Shown here: in pieces, positions 45,379 through 58,065 of the stretch
Layout: each line of letters starts with the position of its first letter
How positions within the stretch are numbered: position 1 is the stretch's first letter
From: Aselliscus stoliczkanus
Lineage: Eukaryota > Chordata > Mammalia > Chiroptera > Hipposideridae
Assembly (NCBI GenBank): GCA_033961575.1
Contig: CM066731.1
Coordinates: forward strand, 86,635,501-86,699,500
DNA length: 64,000 nt
Reading direction: 5' to 3'
The notes under the pieces: generated by a model
Database searches by the model: none
What the model saw: the letters and a program-made list of their open reading frames with translations, nothing else
Told to the model about the DNA's origin: nothing
Translations under genes and position numbers: made by a program

Positions 45379-45734
45379 GTACAAAGACATAGATTATGTT
45401 ATCATAGTCATATAGATGGTAGTTGAAAGGAAAAAAGGAGAGCCAACAGGAGAGTTTGGAGATGGGGAAGAAGTGGAAAGAATGTTGAAAACTAGCAAAT
45501 TCTGACACTTATAGGAAAAAAACAAAAGAAATGAAATCCACTAGAAGATGAAGTTCTAGTACAAGCAAGAAGGTATGGTGTCACAGAAATGAAGAGAATA
45601 CAGATTTTTAAATTAACAATGTCAGATAAAGCAAAACAGTCTCATTACATCAGGACTGAAAATGCTCATTGATTTGACAATTAAGAGATGATTAATGACT
45701 TTAAAAGAATAATTTTAATAATGTAATATAGCTA
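45379..45734. other. Unannotated DNA
   Basis: Purine-rich, no gene recognised. Confidence 0.4.
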
Positions 45735-46210
45735 TATGAGTTAGCTTTTCTGCAAATCAAACCTCTTCAATATTTAGTAGCTTAAAACAGTCCCATTTCA
45801 TTAGCTCATGAACTCACAGGTTAGCAATCTTAGCTGGATTTGGTCAAGTGGTTCTAGTCTAAGCAAGACTTAACTGATCTTATGTGAGATTGCTACTGGA
45901 TCAGTAGTCAGCTGGTAGGTTTCCTGGCTTGAGTGAGTGGGGCATCATCTCATTTCAGATGGTCTCACATCCTCCAGTACTCTATCATTGACTTACTCAT
46001 GGGAAGTTCACAGGGTTCTAAGAGTAAGAAGGGATATGCTGAACAATTCTAGAGACCCTGCTCAAAACACACATAACATCCTTACTGTAGCATTACATCT
46101 ACCAAACTAGCATACAAGGCAGCCTGGATTCAAAGGTGAAGAAATGGACTCCACATCTCAATGGGAAAAGCTGCAATGAATTGCTCTTCTCACAATCCAT
46201 CACAGCACCA
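45735..46210 (+). mobile_element. Old repeat, 'GCTTAAAACAGTC' type, family unresolved
   Basis: TTAGTAGCTTAAAACAGTCCCATTTCATTAGCTCATG, GTTAGCAATCTTAGCTGGATTTGG and TCACAATCCATCACAGCACC at the far end match the order of a widespread ancient repeat that also appears at 28494. Class not resolved by eye. Confidence 0.55.
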
Positions 46211-46961
46211 GAAAAGAGTTCTTGGAATTATGGTTATCTGTCATAGCGACAGTACTTTATGTACAAAAAATGAACTCAAGTAGTTATTTTAGCACAAAGT
46301 TTTTACAATGTCAGAGCATAAAGAGTGCAAAATTTTGCTACTGCCCTTTAAGTGCAAAGAAAGTTAAAAAATGAGAAACCTCACCCTGCACCACAAAGAC
46401 AATAGAGGAAGCATTCTCCTTAGGAGAATGCCAAGGCTTCGTTTAACCTAATATCCTCACTTTTAAAAATAAATGTTCAGAATATGTTTTGCTTCTAGAA
46501 TGGGAGGGCAGGGTTATTAGTATATACCCTCTTGTAGAAAAAAAATTTAAAAACATGGATAAAATATTACAAAAGAGCTTCTTCAGAGCATCACATAGAC
46601 AAAAAGATAGTAAGGAATTAGCAGACCAAAAAGAAAAGGAATAACAAAAACTCAAAGATCATGCTAGCACAGAAACTGATTCTGCCTTGAAGGTATTTGA
46701 CTTCCTTGCAGGGGCCTTTTGAGAGTGGGACCAGAATCAAAACCCAGAATTCAATTAAACTGGGAAGTCTAATAGGCTCCTTCTTGGGAAGTTGTGACCT
46801 TAAAGAGTTTGCCCTGAAGTCAAGGGTTAACAGCAAGTGGCAGCCCCTGGGTAGAATTATAGTCATATATTGAAACATCTGTACCAATTCTTGAGCTTGA
46901 TGCAGCAATGGACTATGTCTTTGAAAAGTTGTTTGTCAAATTGATCTTAAACCTCTAGGTA
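46211..46961. other. Unannotated DNA, perhaps old L1 5' sequence
   Basis: Precedes the ORF2-less L1; the older L1/HAL1-like ORF1 appears on the other side (48596-49575), so part of this stretch could be the 5' half of that older element. No frame or motif confirms it. Confidence 0.3.
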
Positions 46962-48595
46962 TGACACACCCAAAGGGCAGATTGGGCAGCACCAGAGACC
47001 TGCTGAGGCAGATCCTGCTCTGTAGGATCAGTCTCTGCACCACAACTCTTCCACTGTAGTCAAGGCCAGTCCTCACAGCCAGTGAGCCCAAGGGTCAGTC
47101 CCTCCCATTGATGTGCAATTATCAATCAAGGCTCAACTAAAAGAGGAGGGCACACATAACCCACAAAAAGGACACACCTAGAGTGCATGGCTCAGGTGAC
47201 CAGAAAGACTGCACCACTGAACCCCACAGCACACTTACTACATAAGACCATTCTACTAAGACCAGAAGACATAGCAGCCCTACCTAATATATATAAACAA
47301 ACCTCCCTGTGGAGGCAGCCAAAATGAGGAGACAAAGAAACATGCCCTAAATAAAAATAAATAAATAAATAAATAAATAAAAATAGAACAAAGCTCCAGA
47401 AAAAGAACTAATCAAAACAGAGATAAGCAATCTATCAGACGCAGAGTTCCAAACATTGGTTATAAGAGTGCTCAATGATCTCAGGGAGAACTTCAAGAGA
47501 AAAATGGGAAGCATAAAAATGGAGATGGAAACCATGAAAAAGAACCAGTCAGAAATAAAGGATACAATAATAGAAATGAAGAATATATGGCAGGGAATCA
47601 ACAGATTAGATGAAGCAGAGGATCTAACCAGTGATGTAGAAGGTAAGGTAGCGGAAAACACCCAACCAGAACAGCAAACAGAGAAAAGAATCCAAAAAAA
47701 TTGAGGAGAGTTTAAGGGGCCGCTGGGACAATATCAAGCATAATAACATTCGCATGATAGGAATACCAGATATCTGATAGGAGTACCAGAAGGAGAAGAG
47801 AGAGTGCAAGGAATTGAAAATCTATTTGAAGAAATAATGACAGAAAACTTCCCTAACCTGGTGAAGGAAATGGACATACAAGCCCAGGAAGTGCAGAGTC
47901 CCAAACAAGAAGCATCTAAGGAGGCCCACACCAAGACACATAATTAAAATGCCAAAGCTTAAAGGCAAAGAGAGAATCTGAAAAGCAGCAAGAAAAAAGC
48001 AGTTCACTATCTACAAGAGCTCTCATAAAACTGTCAGCTGATTTCTCAACAGAAACTTTGCAGGCAAGAAGGGAGTGGCAGGAAATATTCCAAGTGATGA
48101 AAAGCAGTGACATACAACCAAAATTATTCTACCCAGCAAAGCTATCATTTAGAATTGAAGGACAGATAAAGAGCTTCCCAGACAAGAAAAAGCTGAAAGA
48201 GTTCATCACCACCAAACCAGTATTACAAGGAATCTTAGAGGGGCTTCTTTAAGATGGGAGGAGGGTTAAGGATGAGTGAAAAGGAAAGGGATTAAGAAGT
48301 ACAAATTGGTTGTTACACAGTAGCCATGGGGATGTAGGGTCTAGCATAAGGAATATAGTCAATAATATTGTAATAGCTAGGTATCAGGGTGATAGATTGG
48401 AATGGGGTTGAGGGCAGAGTGAAAAAGGTGAAGGTATTAAGAAATACAAGTTGGAGTTAGTCAATGGTATTTTAACAGCTATATAAGTTGTCAGAGAGGT
48501 AGTAGCTTGGGAGATGGGTTATCACTTTTTGAGGGGTTTAAATGTCTACCATTATGTTGCTTTGTACACCTGAAACTAATAAAAAATAAGAAAGA
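46962..48595 (+). mobile_element. L1 copy lacking ORF2 (ORF1 joined to 3' UTR)
   Basis: 5' UTR end (46962-47323), ORF1 (47324-48252), then immediately a 3' UTR beginning GATGGGAGGAGGGTT (compare 12038 of the full-length copy) and including GGAATATAGTCAATAATATTGTAATAGCTA, which is nearly identical to 12139-12170. The tail is AATAAAAAATAAGAAAG. About 4.3 kb of ORF2 is absent, with AAGATG microhomology at the ORF1/3' UTR junction (~48251-48256). The 3' UTR also holds an imperfect internal repeat (48280 and 48421 regions). Confidence 0.85.
47324..48252 (+). pseudogene. L1 ORF1 pseudogene, little decayed
   Basis: Starts ATGAGGAGACAAAGAAACATG. An (AAAT)n expansion at 47347-47384 lies close to the start. 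One frame (47456-47704) carries the charged coiled-coil region, with MKKNQSEIKDTIIEMK-like text; a stop and shift follow. The C-terminal domain reads open from 48058 to the TAA at 48250-48252, including the PAKLSFRIEG and SFPDKKKLKEFI stretches typical of ORF1p. Only a few lesions separate it from an intact frame. Confidence 0.85.
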
Positions 48596-49575
48596 AGAAT
48601 ATGAAAAAAAGGATAACTGGGTACATACATCATAGACTCTAGGAAGATAAGCAAAAAAGGCAGAACTAGAAACAGAAACACAGCCTAAGGCAAAGATATC
48701 ATATGTTGAAATAGACAACAACCATGAAACAAGTATGATGACTATGTTTAAATAAATGAAGATCCAATTTAAAGATACCTGCAGAGGGCAGGGAAGTATA
48801 AAAAGTGACATAGCAGGTTTGAAAAGGAGCAAATAAAACTTCTGGGAAAAATACATAATAGAAATTAAAATCTCTATGAGAAGTTTTACCAATATACTAA
48901 GGGGAGCTAATACTTAGACTATGTGAAGATCTGTTGAAAATAGTTATCTAGAGTTTCATCCAGAAAAACCAAAGAAGGACTATACATGAGGAAGACTAGC
49001 AACCAAGGATGACACCATAATAAGGCCTGGATATGTAATCAGAGTCCTAATGGAGACAAGAGAGACTATGGAAAAGGAGGTATATCTGAAGAGATAATGG
49101 TTGAGAATTTTCTAGATCTGCAAAACAGTAATCTGCAGATTAAGAAGCCCACAAATCCCATGCAGGATAATTAAAAATAAATCTGCAACTAAATACATTA
49201 CATCAAAAATGCAAGAGATAAAATAAATAAATAAAAGACCAAGAGAAAAATTTTAAGAGAGTGCAGAGGCAAACAAAAAAGGAAAGATTACCCCCAAGGA
49301 GCAAGAGTTTGAGTGACAGTTGATAACTTAACAGCAACAAAGACAGACAATAGAGGAATAGTTCCCTTCATGCGTAAAAGAAAGTAATTACAACCCAGAA
49401 AACATTTCAAAAATATTGGTGAAAAAAGTCAAACAAAGCTGAGAGGGGTCATGATGGCAGAGTTCCACTAAAGAAAATCTAAAGGTCATACTTCAGGCAG
49501 AAGGAAAATGATCCCAGGTATGACTGGGTTGTAAGAAATAAAGAGCAAAGAAAGTGGAAATATGTGGAAAAAACA
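48596..49575 (+). mobile_element. Older L1/HAL1-like ORF1 remnant
   Basis: The order GAGATAATGGTTGAGAATTTTC, AAACAGTAATCTGCAGATTAAGAAGCCCACAAATCCC, ATGCAGGATAATTAAAAATAAATCTGC and, at the end, CATACTTCAGGCAGAAGGAAAATGATCCCAGGTATG plus AAATAAAGAGCAAAGAAAGTGG matches the ORF1 3' half and following sequence of old mammalian L1M/HAL1 elements. Heavily decayed. It begins right after the 3' end of the younger ORF2-less L1. Confidence 0.65.
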
Positions 49576-49601
49576 CATGTTTCGGAGAGAGTGATGTCTT
49601 C

Positions 49602-49810
49602 AATCAGAGATTGGCAACCATTTTCTATATAGGGTGAAGGCAAATATTTTAGACTTTGTATGTCATGTCTCTTGTGTGTTGGGCTATTGCAGTGCAAAAA
49701 TAACCATAGATTATATGTAAAAGAATGAGACTATGTCTGAGGTCTGATAAAACTCTATTTACAGAGGCAGCAGGTACCATGTGGCCTACAGACCGTAGTT
49801 CTCAGACTCC
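49602..49810. mobile_element. Non-autonomous hAT-type element
   Basis: AGAGATTGGCAACCATTTTCTATATAGGGTGAAGGCAAATATTTTAG at the left, GGGCTATTGCAGTGCAAAAATAACCATAGA inside and CATGTGGCCTACAGACCGTAGTT at the right: the same MER family as 28303 and 32965/33802, in opposite orientation to 28303. Confidence 0.8.
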
Positions 49811-50094
49811 TAATTTCAATGAACTCCAGCTCTATTCCTGAGCTCTTTTGGTTGCCTCCATGCTTAGGAAGAAGAAACAAAAGGCTAAACAAGTGCACAT
49901 CCTTTCCTTAATTGTTTTAGTTTTACATATATTATAGGGCCAGTGCCCATGAATCTAGTGCAGGCTCTGACTCCTTCCTCTACAGTCACAGAGAAAGCCC
50001 TGGGAGACCATCACAAAGCTTCCTAGTATGTCCACCTAAGTCATCTAAAATATAGGAAATATTCAACACCAATAAGGCAAGTAGAACGTGGTCT
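49811..50094. other. Unannotated DNA
   Basis: No gene or clear repeat; may include the upstream part of the L2 that follows. Confidence 0.4.
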
Positions 50095-50630
50095 CTGAAA
50101 CACAAGTCTGACAATGCCATTTCCCTGTTTACGTTTCTTAGAACTTCTCTGTCTGGCTATCAAGCTCCAATTCCTCACATGAGGGCCCTTGTGATCTGAT
50201 GTTTATTTTTCCTCTCCAGCCACTTTTCTCCCACTCCATTCAAGCTCATCTCACCACTTAAGCCGAGCATGATGGTCACTTGAATACAGTGGACTGGCTG
50301 CTGCTTGAGCTGTTCTTACTTCCCTCTTCATTCCCACTTTGTCTAGCTGGCAAGTACTGGTCTTTTAAGACTCAACACAGGCAACATTTCCTCCAGAAAG
50401 TTGATGATGCCCCAAATTCAGCACACACAGTCCCTCTGGGCTCCTCCTGCTCTGCTAATGTTCCCAAGCATGGCAGGACACACAGCATGTCCTTTCTTGT
50501 CTGTTTTCTACATTATCTGTGATTTCCTTGAGGATCTCTTACTTCTGTGTCCCAAGACACAGAGAGTGGGCACTCAATTAAGTGTGTGTGTGTGTGCTTG
50601 AATGAATTATTGGATGAAGTAGAAACAAGA
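50095..50630 (+). mobile_element. LINE-2 3' end
   Basis: CTGACAATGCCATTTCCCTG, ATCAAGCTCCAATTCCTCACATGAGGGCCC, CCAGCCACTTTTCTCCCACTCC, AGACTCAACACAGGCAACATTTCCTCCAGAAAG, TTATCTGTGATTTCC and GAGAGTGGGCACTCAATTAAG...TGAATGAAT follow the order of the L2 3' UTR. Frames 50280-50522 and 50401-50601 are within it. A (TG)n run at 50582-50597 lies in the tail. Confidence 0.8.
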
Positions 50631-51631
50631 ATAACAACAAGACAAAAACTACCCAAAATGGATAACCTTATAAGTTTATTATACAATTAATCTAAGTAAA
50701 AATCACCTATTAATCAAGTAACCAATAAATGTCTATTGTGTATGATTATAAAGAGGTCAAATTAATCAAAATATTATTGTATAGTAATTATGGTGTAACT
50801 CTTTCAGTAATTTAACAAATCACTTGAGTAATTTAAATTATGTGTAATATTAAATATGTCTTTAATCCAAATGAATGTTTACAAATAATAGGAATGGGTA
50901 TAAAGACAAAAGGAACTTTATTTTTATCAAGCCCATAATCTGAAGCAATTTAAATATCAGTATCAGTTGACTAATCATATGTGTAAATGCAGGACTACCT
51001 AGGTTAGCAACCCCTTATTATTTTAAACTCTAATTTTGTAACATAATTCTAAAAGTTAGCCTTTATAGACACTATATGTTGTTTTTATTTTCAGCATACT
51101 AGTAAATAATCTTTAGTAAGCACTGCATTATACAAATAGTAATTTGTTCATGCCTGCCTACATTTTAGTGTGTTTCATTTGTTCATTGATTTAAAACACA
51201 TAATGGAATTACTGGTATGATGTTATTTTCCTTTAATTATTTTTAAAATAAATGACTTTAAAGCAGTTTTGCAATACTTCCCCTATTCTTTTTTTAATAA
51301 CAAATTTCCAACCATGATATGTTTGTGAGATTACAGAGTAATTTTCTTTTATTGCTTATCTTGGTAATGTTTAATATTTTCAGGTAATATGGAGTTAATT
51401 TAATATTGATTAGTATTCATTTGAATGTTAACATATTTTTTTTAAATGTTTCATTATAATATAGCAATATTTAATAGGTATTAAAAACAGACTGTTACCT
51501 AAGTATCTGCTTTAGTTCCATTAGCATGCTGTGCTTGTGTCTTTGAATGTAAATGGTTGAGTGTGATTGTCTCAGGCCTTTAGGGGGTATGTGATGGTAG
51601 AGAAATTTTCCTAAAGGTACCTAAGTGAATT
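50631..51631. other. AT-rich DNA, repeat-poor
   Basis: About 1 kb with no gene and no repeat family I recognise. Could contain conserved noncoding sequence; untested. Confidence 0.4.
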
Positions 51632-51653
51632 AAAAATTAAAAAGACTCCCCTT

Positions 51654-51763
51654 GGGCTGGCCGAGTGGCGCGGTGGTTAAGCGCTGGTCTTGGGAGACCA
51701 GTGGCCCCGGTTTGGGTCCCACATGTGAGGGCCAGTGACACTGCCCTCAAAAAAAAAAAAAAA
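51654..51763 (+). mobile_element. Short tRNA-derived SINE at the edge of the RPL15 retrocopy
   Basis: GGGCTGGCCGAGTGGCGCGG with A box 51666-51676, B box 51709-51719 (GGTTTGGGTCC), ends GCCCTC plus ~18 A. Its own 15-bp TSD, AAAAAGACTCCCCTT, is at 51639-51653 and 51764-51778. That duplication contains both the last bases of the pseudogene's left TSD and the first bases of the pseudogene, so the SINE arrived second. Confidence 0.95.
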
Positions 51764-51772
51764 AAAAAGACT

Positions 51773-52729
<957 letters not shown>

Positions 52730-52745
52730 AAAAATTAAAAAGACT

Positions 52746-53150
52746 GTAAGATGTTCTGCTCCCCTACCCTCACACCTATATTTAAGAAGCTTAGTATGAT
52801 GTTTGTAGAGTAATATTTGGGGACACTAAAAAAGAAACTGAATGAAAAAGTTCTCTTTAGGGCAATCACTTTCCAGGGTTAGTATTGGTTAATTAGTTTA
52901 CCAGATTGTTTAGGAAGGAGAAATAGCCTAAAAAGTAATTGAGAAGTAATCCTTGAGGTGCTGGAATGAATGAGTGGTGCGTCAAAATCTTGAGCACTTG
53001 AATTCTTTTTCAGGGCAGGAGTGTCCTGAACGCCACACTGCAGGGTTCTAGATTGCCCAAAAGTAGAAGAGGTTAAAAGTTAAAGATTGTTATGTGACTT
53101 TATCAAGACAGTTGACCTCTCTAGATCTTATAATTTGAAAAATCTCTTAT
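52746..53150. other. Unannotated DNA
   Basis: No gene or repeat family recognised. Confidence 0.4.
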
Positions 53151-53160
53151 AAAGTTGAAA

Positions 53161-53412
53161 ACAACAAAGGAACAAGACAAACGAAAAAAGAAACAAAAAC
53201 TCATAGACACAGACAATAGTTTAGGGTATAGGGTCAGAGGGCTGGTAGATGAGGGTAAACAGGATCAAATATATGATGATGGAAGGAGAACTGACTCTGG
53301 ATGGTGAACACACAATGTGATATGTAGATGATGTATTATAGAATTATACACCTGAAACCTATGTAACATTACTAACTAACCGTTGTCAGACCAATAAACT
53401 TTAATTTAAACA
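53161..53412 (+). mobile_element. 5'-truncated L1 (3' UTR only)
   Basis: Nearly identical over its length to 59830-60085: CAACAAAGGAACAAGACAAAC, AAAAACTCATAGACACAGACAATAG, AATATATGATGATGGAAGGAG, ACACCTGAAACCTATGTAA and AATAAACTTTAATTTAAA. Direct repeat AAAGTTGAAA (53151-53160) against ATAGTTGAAA (53413-53422) is the likely TSD. Confidence 0.85.
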
Positions 53413-53422
53413 AATAGTTGAA

Positions 53423-54291
53423 ATAACGGACTTGGGTAACATTGTTAGGATATTCTTTTTAATTCTAAAATTATTTGACATTAAGGGATTTTGAAGAGGG
53501 GCTAGAGGGAACTAAATAATGGCTTGATAATTTGATCAATTTCCTAGTTTATCATGATAATCAGATGCCATATAAATGACCCAAACAAGAGCAGAATTTT
53601 GTGTATCCATCCTTGAAGTTCATAGTGAATCTGATTTGTTCTCATCAATGATTACATAAGATTTTTATTCTATTATTATTGAATCAGAATCATAATTTTT
53701 TTATTGTTATTAGCTAATATATAGTAAAAAGTGGATTAAAGGTTTTACTCATTTTTTTTTATTAGGCACAGATTATAGCAGCAATTACTTCACATAATAT
53801 TTGGCCCATTCCATCATGCATAAGTGTGTAAGAACTGCTTAGGGGAAAAGAATCAGGGAGCCCGTGGTGTTCACTGAGAGGACAACACTGACAATGGTGG
53901 TGGCATCAAGACTTTTCATAGATTAGCTATGAAATTCTGAGAAAAAAATTGTGTCAACATACAAAAAAAGAAAATGTTAGATTTTGGTAAAGAAATGAAA
54001 GAAAATGAGCACTCCCATTCTTACTGGAAATACACATTTTTACAATCAACCTAAAGAGCAATTTAGCAGTGAGAGAGCAAAGGTTAACAATTTTATAATA
54101 TTTATCAAAAAATAAATATCCTATATATAAAATTCTCACATTATGAACACAGGAAAGCATATACCAGAACAACGATGCTCACTGCTTCATCATTTGTAAT
54201 AACAAAATTATAAACAACCTAAGGCTCTTCCACAGAAACATGAAAGAATACACTGTGATGTATTTGTAAATGGAGTATTAATGTATGGGAG
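53423..54291. other. AT-rich unannotated DNA
   Basis: No gene. 54000-54290 resembles decayed L1 ORF2 tail text (AGAACAACGATGCTCACTGC...) but too weakly to call. Confidence 0.4.
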
Positions 54292-54790
54292 GAAAATATT
54301 TTCCTGACCTTCTAAGGGTTCCTAGCTGGATCTGAAAATTAAACTGACAAAGACAGACTAACAAGAGAAAAGCATGCAAATTTATTTAAGTTTTTAGTGA
54401 CACAGCAACCTTCATAAGGAAACAAAACTTCGGAGAAATAGTTAAACCTGAGTATTTTTATATTAGGTTTGAAGAAGAGTGAATAGTCATGGAGAACTAT
54501 GACAAGTCAAAGAGTATGAGGAACATATAGTAAACTGCAAGAAACTTAGCAAAGCCTGTTTCATGGGATTCTGGTCAGTATACCTTGTCTTCAGAGACAA
54601 AGGTGCTCCTTTCCTCTGGATATAGGGAGGACACCTCACAAGTAAGGGTTTTATGACCTGCTTCAGGGCTGAAGGGTAGTGTAGGTTGGAGTGACCCTCC
54701 TGCTTCTGCTGTCTCTCAAACTTATTCAGCTTAAAATATTAAATACGCCAAGGTGCTATATTTTGTGGGAATGTGTCCTGAACCTCATAA
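54292..54790 (-). mobile_element. ERV-type solo LTR, antisense
   Basis: Read on the minus strand: a GAGAGACAGCAGAAGCAGGAGGGTCACTCCAACC block, CATAAAACCCTTACTTGTGAGGTG, a TGAAGACAAGGTATACTGACCAG block, AAATAAATTTGCATGCTTTTCTCTTGTTAGTCTGTC (AATAAA polyadenylation signal and U5-like tail) and GAAAATTTTCC near the end. This is LTR architecture. No coding sequence. Family not resolved. Confidence 0.6.
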
Positions 54791-55890
54791 CTACATACCA
54801 GTAGGAATGAATTAGAGTTACATTTGTCAACATAGCTAAAACTGAAAAATATTGAGTAAAAGAAAGGTGTACAATATTCCATGTAGCATTTAATTAAAGA
54901 TTATAAAAACTGAAACAACACCACATACATTTATGGATACATAATTATGCAATGAAAGCATTGAATACATATAGAAATTATAGTTTTAATGTATACATGG
55001 CCAATATCGAAAGACATACCACACTCTCTAACCCCCTCCCTCTATAATTACAGGCAGGTAAGGATATGGGAGACCTTCAGTCATTTAAAATTTTTTTTTT
55101 CCTTTTATGTGCACCAAATTCCTAATTATGATTACACTGGAGGAGGAAGGCGATAAAATGATATAGGGGAAGAGTGGAAAAGAGACCTCAACTGCTTCTG
55201 TAATGTTTAATTTCTTTTAAAAAATCTGAAACAATTATTTCCTTAATTTGATGAAAACTGATGTTTACTATAATTATTTTTATAACATTTTTTTTTCTTA
55301 CCTGGATGTCTGAAGTATTTCACAATAAAATTTAAAGCTTTAACAACAACAGAAACAACAAAAAGGACCAAATCTTTAAAAGGAAGACATGGAGTTAGAG
55401 AAGGTAAGAAATTTCTGTTGCCCCAGAGCCCAGTTTACAAACACATACTCTAGGCTGGATGGGGTGAATGAAAACCTATGTTTTTAAACCATAATTTTAG
55501 TGTATGATTCACCCTCCTTAGTTGCTTTCTGCACTCTACTGGAATCCAAATTATCAAAGCACTCTTGACCCTGAAAGGTAAGATTGAATTTAAGAAATGG
55601 TGGACTAAATTTACTCGTTGGAGTTTTAAATTGACTCACTGTTCCTGGATGGGAGAATTCAACCACTTTGCCTAAGGATAAATAGAAATAGAATTTCACT
55701 AAAAAGCAGGTGTTTTCTGCATTATGGAGTAGAGTGAGTTACTTAACATAGGAAAAAATTTTTGTCACGGCTTTCTCACTCTTTTCTCTGCAGTAAAATA
55801 AAACTAGTAAACCTTCAATATCTTTAAAGCTGCTAAGATTATTAGAGATTCAGAGAGATTTAGAATCCCTAATTAAATTTTAGACTATGT
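54791..55890. other. AT-rich unannotated DNA
   Basis: No gene or clear repeat. The minus-strand frame 55484-55699 has no recognisable domain. Confidence 0.4.
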
Positions 55891-56575
55891 CGCATCAAGC
55901 ACGACTGGGTTGGGCACTTTGAGAGGGCCGATGGAGACTAAGAAACAGAAATGATAGGCAAGAGACAAAGGATAGTTCAAAAGCAGTGCTAGCCAGGGGA
56001 CTCAGTGCCTGTAGGACAATGAGCACTGAATCGAGCTTGACTGCGGCTTTTATTGGGATACACACAAAGAAGTATCACTGTATTTTTCCACGGTCTGTAA
56101 GTCACATACATCATTCCAGAGAACTTAGCTCAGAGTCAAATCACTCCGTGGCCTGCAGGCCTTTACTGAAAGTCCCATGACCTGTATACGTGCACCTCCT
56201 GGGAGACCGAAACTGCTCACTAAGAGATCTAAGGGCAAGAATGCATGGAGGACTGATGTTATCATTTGTTCAGGTTTCACTTCTCAGGCAGGCTGTAAGC
56301 ATTGTAGACAAGGGGTCTTCTGCCCATTTTCTTCACCTCCATGATTTCTCCCATGGTACCGCCTGGACTGTGTCTGGCTTGGGTTGCCCTATTGATAGCT
56401 TAGGGTCCCACTCATCTTTGACTAGCCAGCCCTCTTTCTTGGGGTCCCATGGGGAATTGCCATAAACATAGTGAAAGTACTGTCTCCATGAGGATCTGTT
56501 GTTAAGGACAGGTGCATGGGGGCAGACAGCTAGGCTGCTGTATGACCACAAGACTACAGACTACAGATGACAAAC
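55891..56575 (-). mobile_element. Candidate ERV LTR with possible primer-binding-site remnant
   Basis: Read on the minus strand the block begins TGTTTGTCATCTGTAG, is about 650 bp of balanced composition, has AATAAAAGCCGCAGTC (polyadenylation signal, from ~56053 leftward), a T/C-rich U5-like TTTCTGTTTCTTAGTCTCCATCGG and then TGCCCAACCCAG (~55905-55916), which resembles a degenerate lysine-tRNA-type binding site. No coding frame follows. The alternative is unique DNA with a chance polyadenylation motif. Confidence 0.35.
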
Positions 56576-57019
56576 ATGAAAATTATTTTTTTAAAAGAGA
56601 CTATTTTGGCAAAACTTTTATGGGTAACTATTTCTTTAGGGGCTAAAAACAATCTCAGGATTGTGGACCGGATTCTAATCTGAAGTGACAAAACAGTCTT
56701 CAAAGTTTCTAATCTGGGATTTCTACTTGATCATTCTTCACAGTGGCTATGTTGAAGGGCCATTTGGAAACTTTGGCTTTCCTTGCTAGGACTTTCAAAT
56801 ATATGCAAGAGACATGTCTTGAAGTGTAACTTTGCTTTCACTTACAAACAACTTCTAAGAAAAAGGACCTGTGGATTTTATACAGAGCACAGCATGACCG
56901 GCAGACAGTCCTTTTGTTAAGGGCCTATGGGAAGCCCTTAATAAAAAGTTCTGCACTCTTCTCACTTTGTGTTTTCTCTGAATGTGATCTCCCACAGTCA
57001 TGCTGCATTTGCCACTTTA
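56576..57019. other. Unannotated DNA
   Basis: No gene or repeat recognised. Confidence 0.4.
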
Positions 57020-57500
57020 CCATTCATAGTTGATGACCCATGGATGTCTATCAACCTCCCACATCTCTCCTCTATGGGACTCTATGGGACTGGGGAATCT
57101 CTCCAACTGCTTATTTGATATGTCATCTTAAGTAAGGAATCTCAAACTCAATATGTTCAAAACATGATCTTCCACCCCAAATAACAGATCTGTTTAGTCA
57201 CAGAATTATATTGAATAGTAGCATTGTTCTTCTGGCTGCTCAAGTTACACATATAGGTATTATACACCAGCTTTTCTTTCAAACATTATCGACATTAGAT
57301 CTAAAATAATAGATACATAAATTCTCTCTAAAGGTAAATCTTGTTGGTTCTGTCTCCCAAATAGTTCACACAAACCTGCTGTTCTCTACCACCCCACCCA
57401 GGGTACTAGTCCAGGGTACCATCATCTCTCTCACCTGGACAACTTTCGTTACCTGGTAAAAGATCTACTGTTATCTGTATTTGCTTCGCTCCTATATGTA
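57020..57500 (+). mobile_element. LINE-2 fragment
   Basis: ATGTCTATCAACCTCCCACATC, CTCAAACTCAATATGTTCAAAACATGATCTTCCACCCC, CTTGTTGGTTCTGTCTCCCAAATA and ACCATCATCTCTCTCACCTGGACAAC follow the order of the L2 3' ORF2/UTR region. Contains a small tandem CTCTATGGGA duplication at about 57071-57090. Confidence 0.6.
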
Positions 57501-58065
57501 GCCATTTTTACTTGTTCTGGACATCTATACATGATCAAAACCTGTCTTACTCTAAACTGTCAGCTATACAGACTCAGGAAATTTCCTTGTTTTCCTCAGG
57601 GTCACATCCCTAGTACTCTGTAATTGCATTGTATTGTCATCCTGCCTTATGTGTCCTAAATTCTGGAAAACAATTTCACATGAGTGTTGTAATTTTTTTT
57701 TTTTCTCAGCAGCAGCATCTTTGGAATAATCCCGAAGCTCTCCTAGGCAACTATTTTAAGTTGAATAGCACTTATTAAGACAAAAGTGTTGTGCTTTGTA
57801 CGTTTAAAATAACCGTTTTGCTCCCTTATAACTTAAAAGCACCAACGTTCTCCGTAACCTTCACAGAGATATTACCAAAGTTGTAAATGAGATGACTTAC
57901 TTTTGATCAGCTTCACTTGATTTTGCCTACTTTGTGCGAAAGGAGCACCATAGGAAGTACAAGTTTACACTTCAGGAGGAAAGGATAAGGAAGTTACACA
58001 CCTCATTTTCCTGTGTTAATTCCTACACATATTATTAATATCTTTCACTTAATTGGAAGAGCCTC
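57501..58065. other. Unannotated DNA
   Basis: No gene or clear repeat; poly(T) at 57692-57705. Confidence 0.4.

Noticed and set aside
48491..48892. 133-residue minus-strand frame
   Set aside because: Antisense to an L1 3' UTR and the older L1-like remnant; hydrophobic text comes from A-rich sequence on the plus strand.
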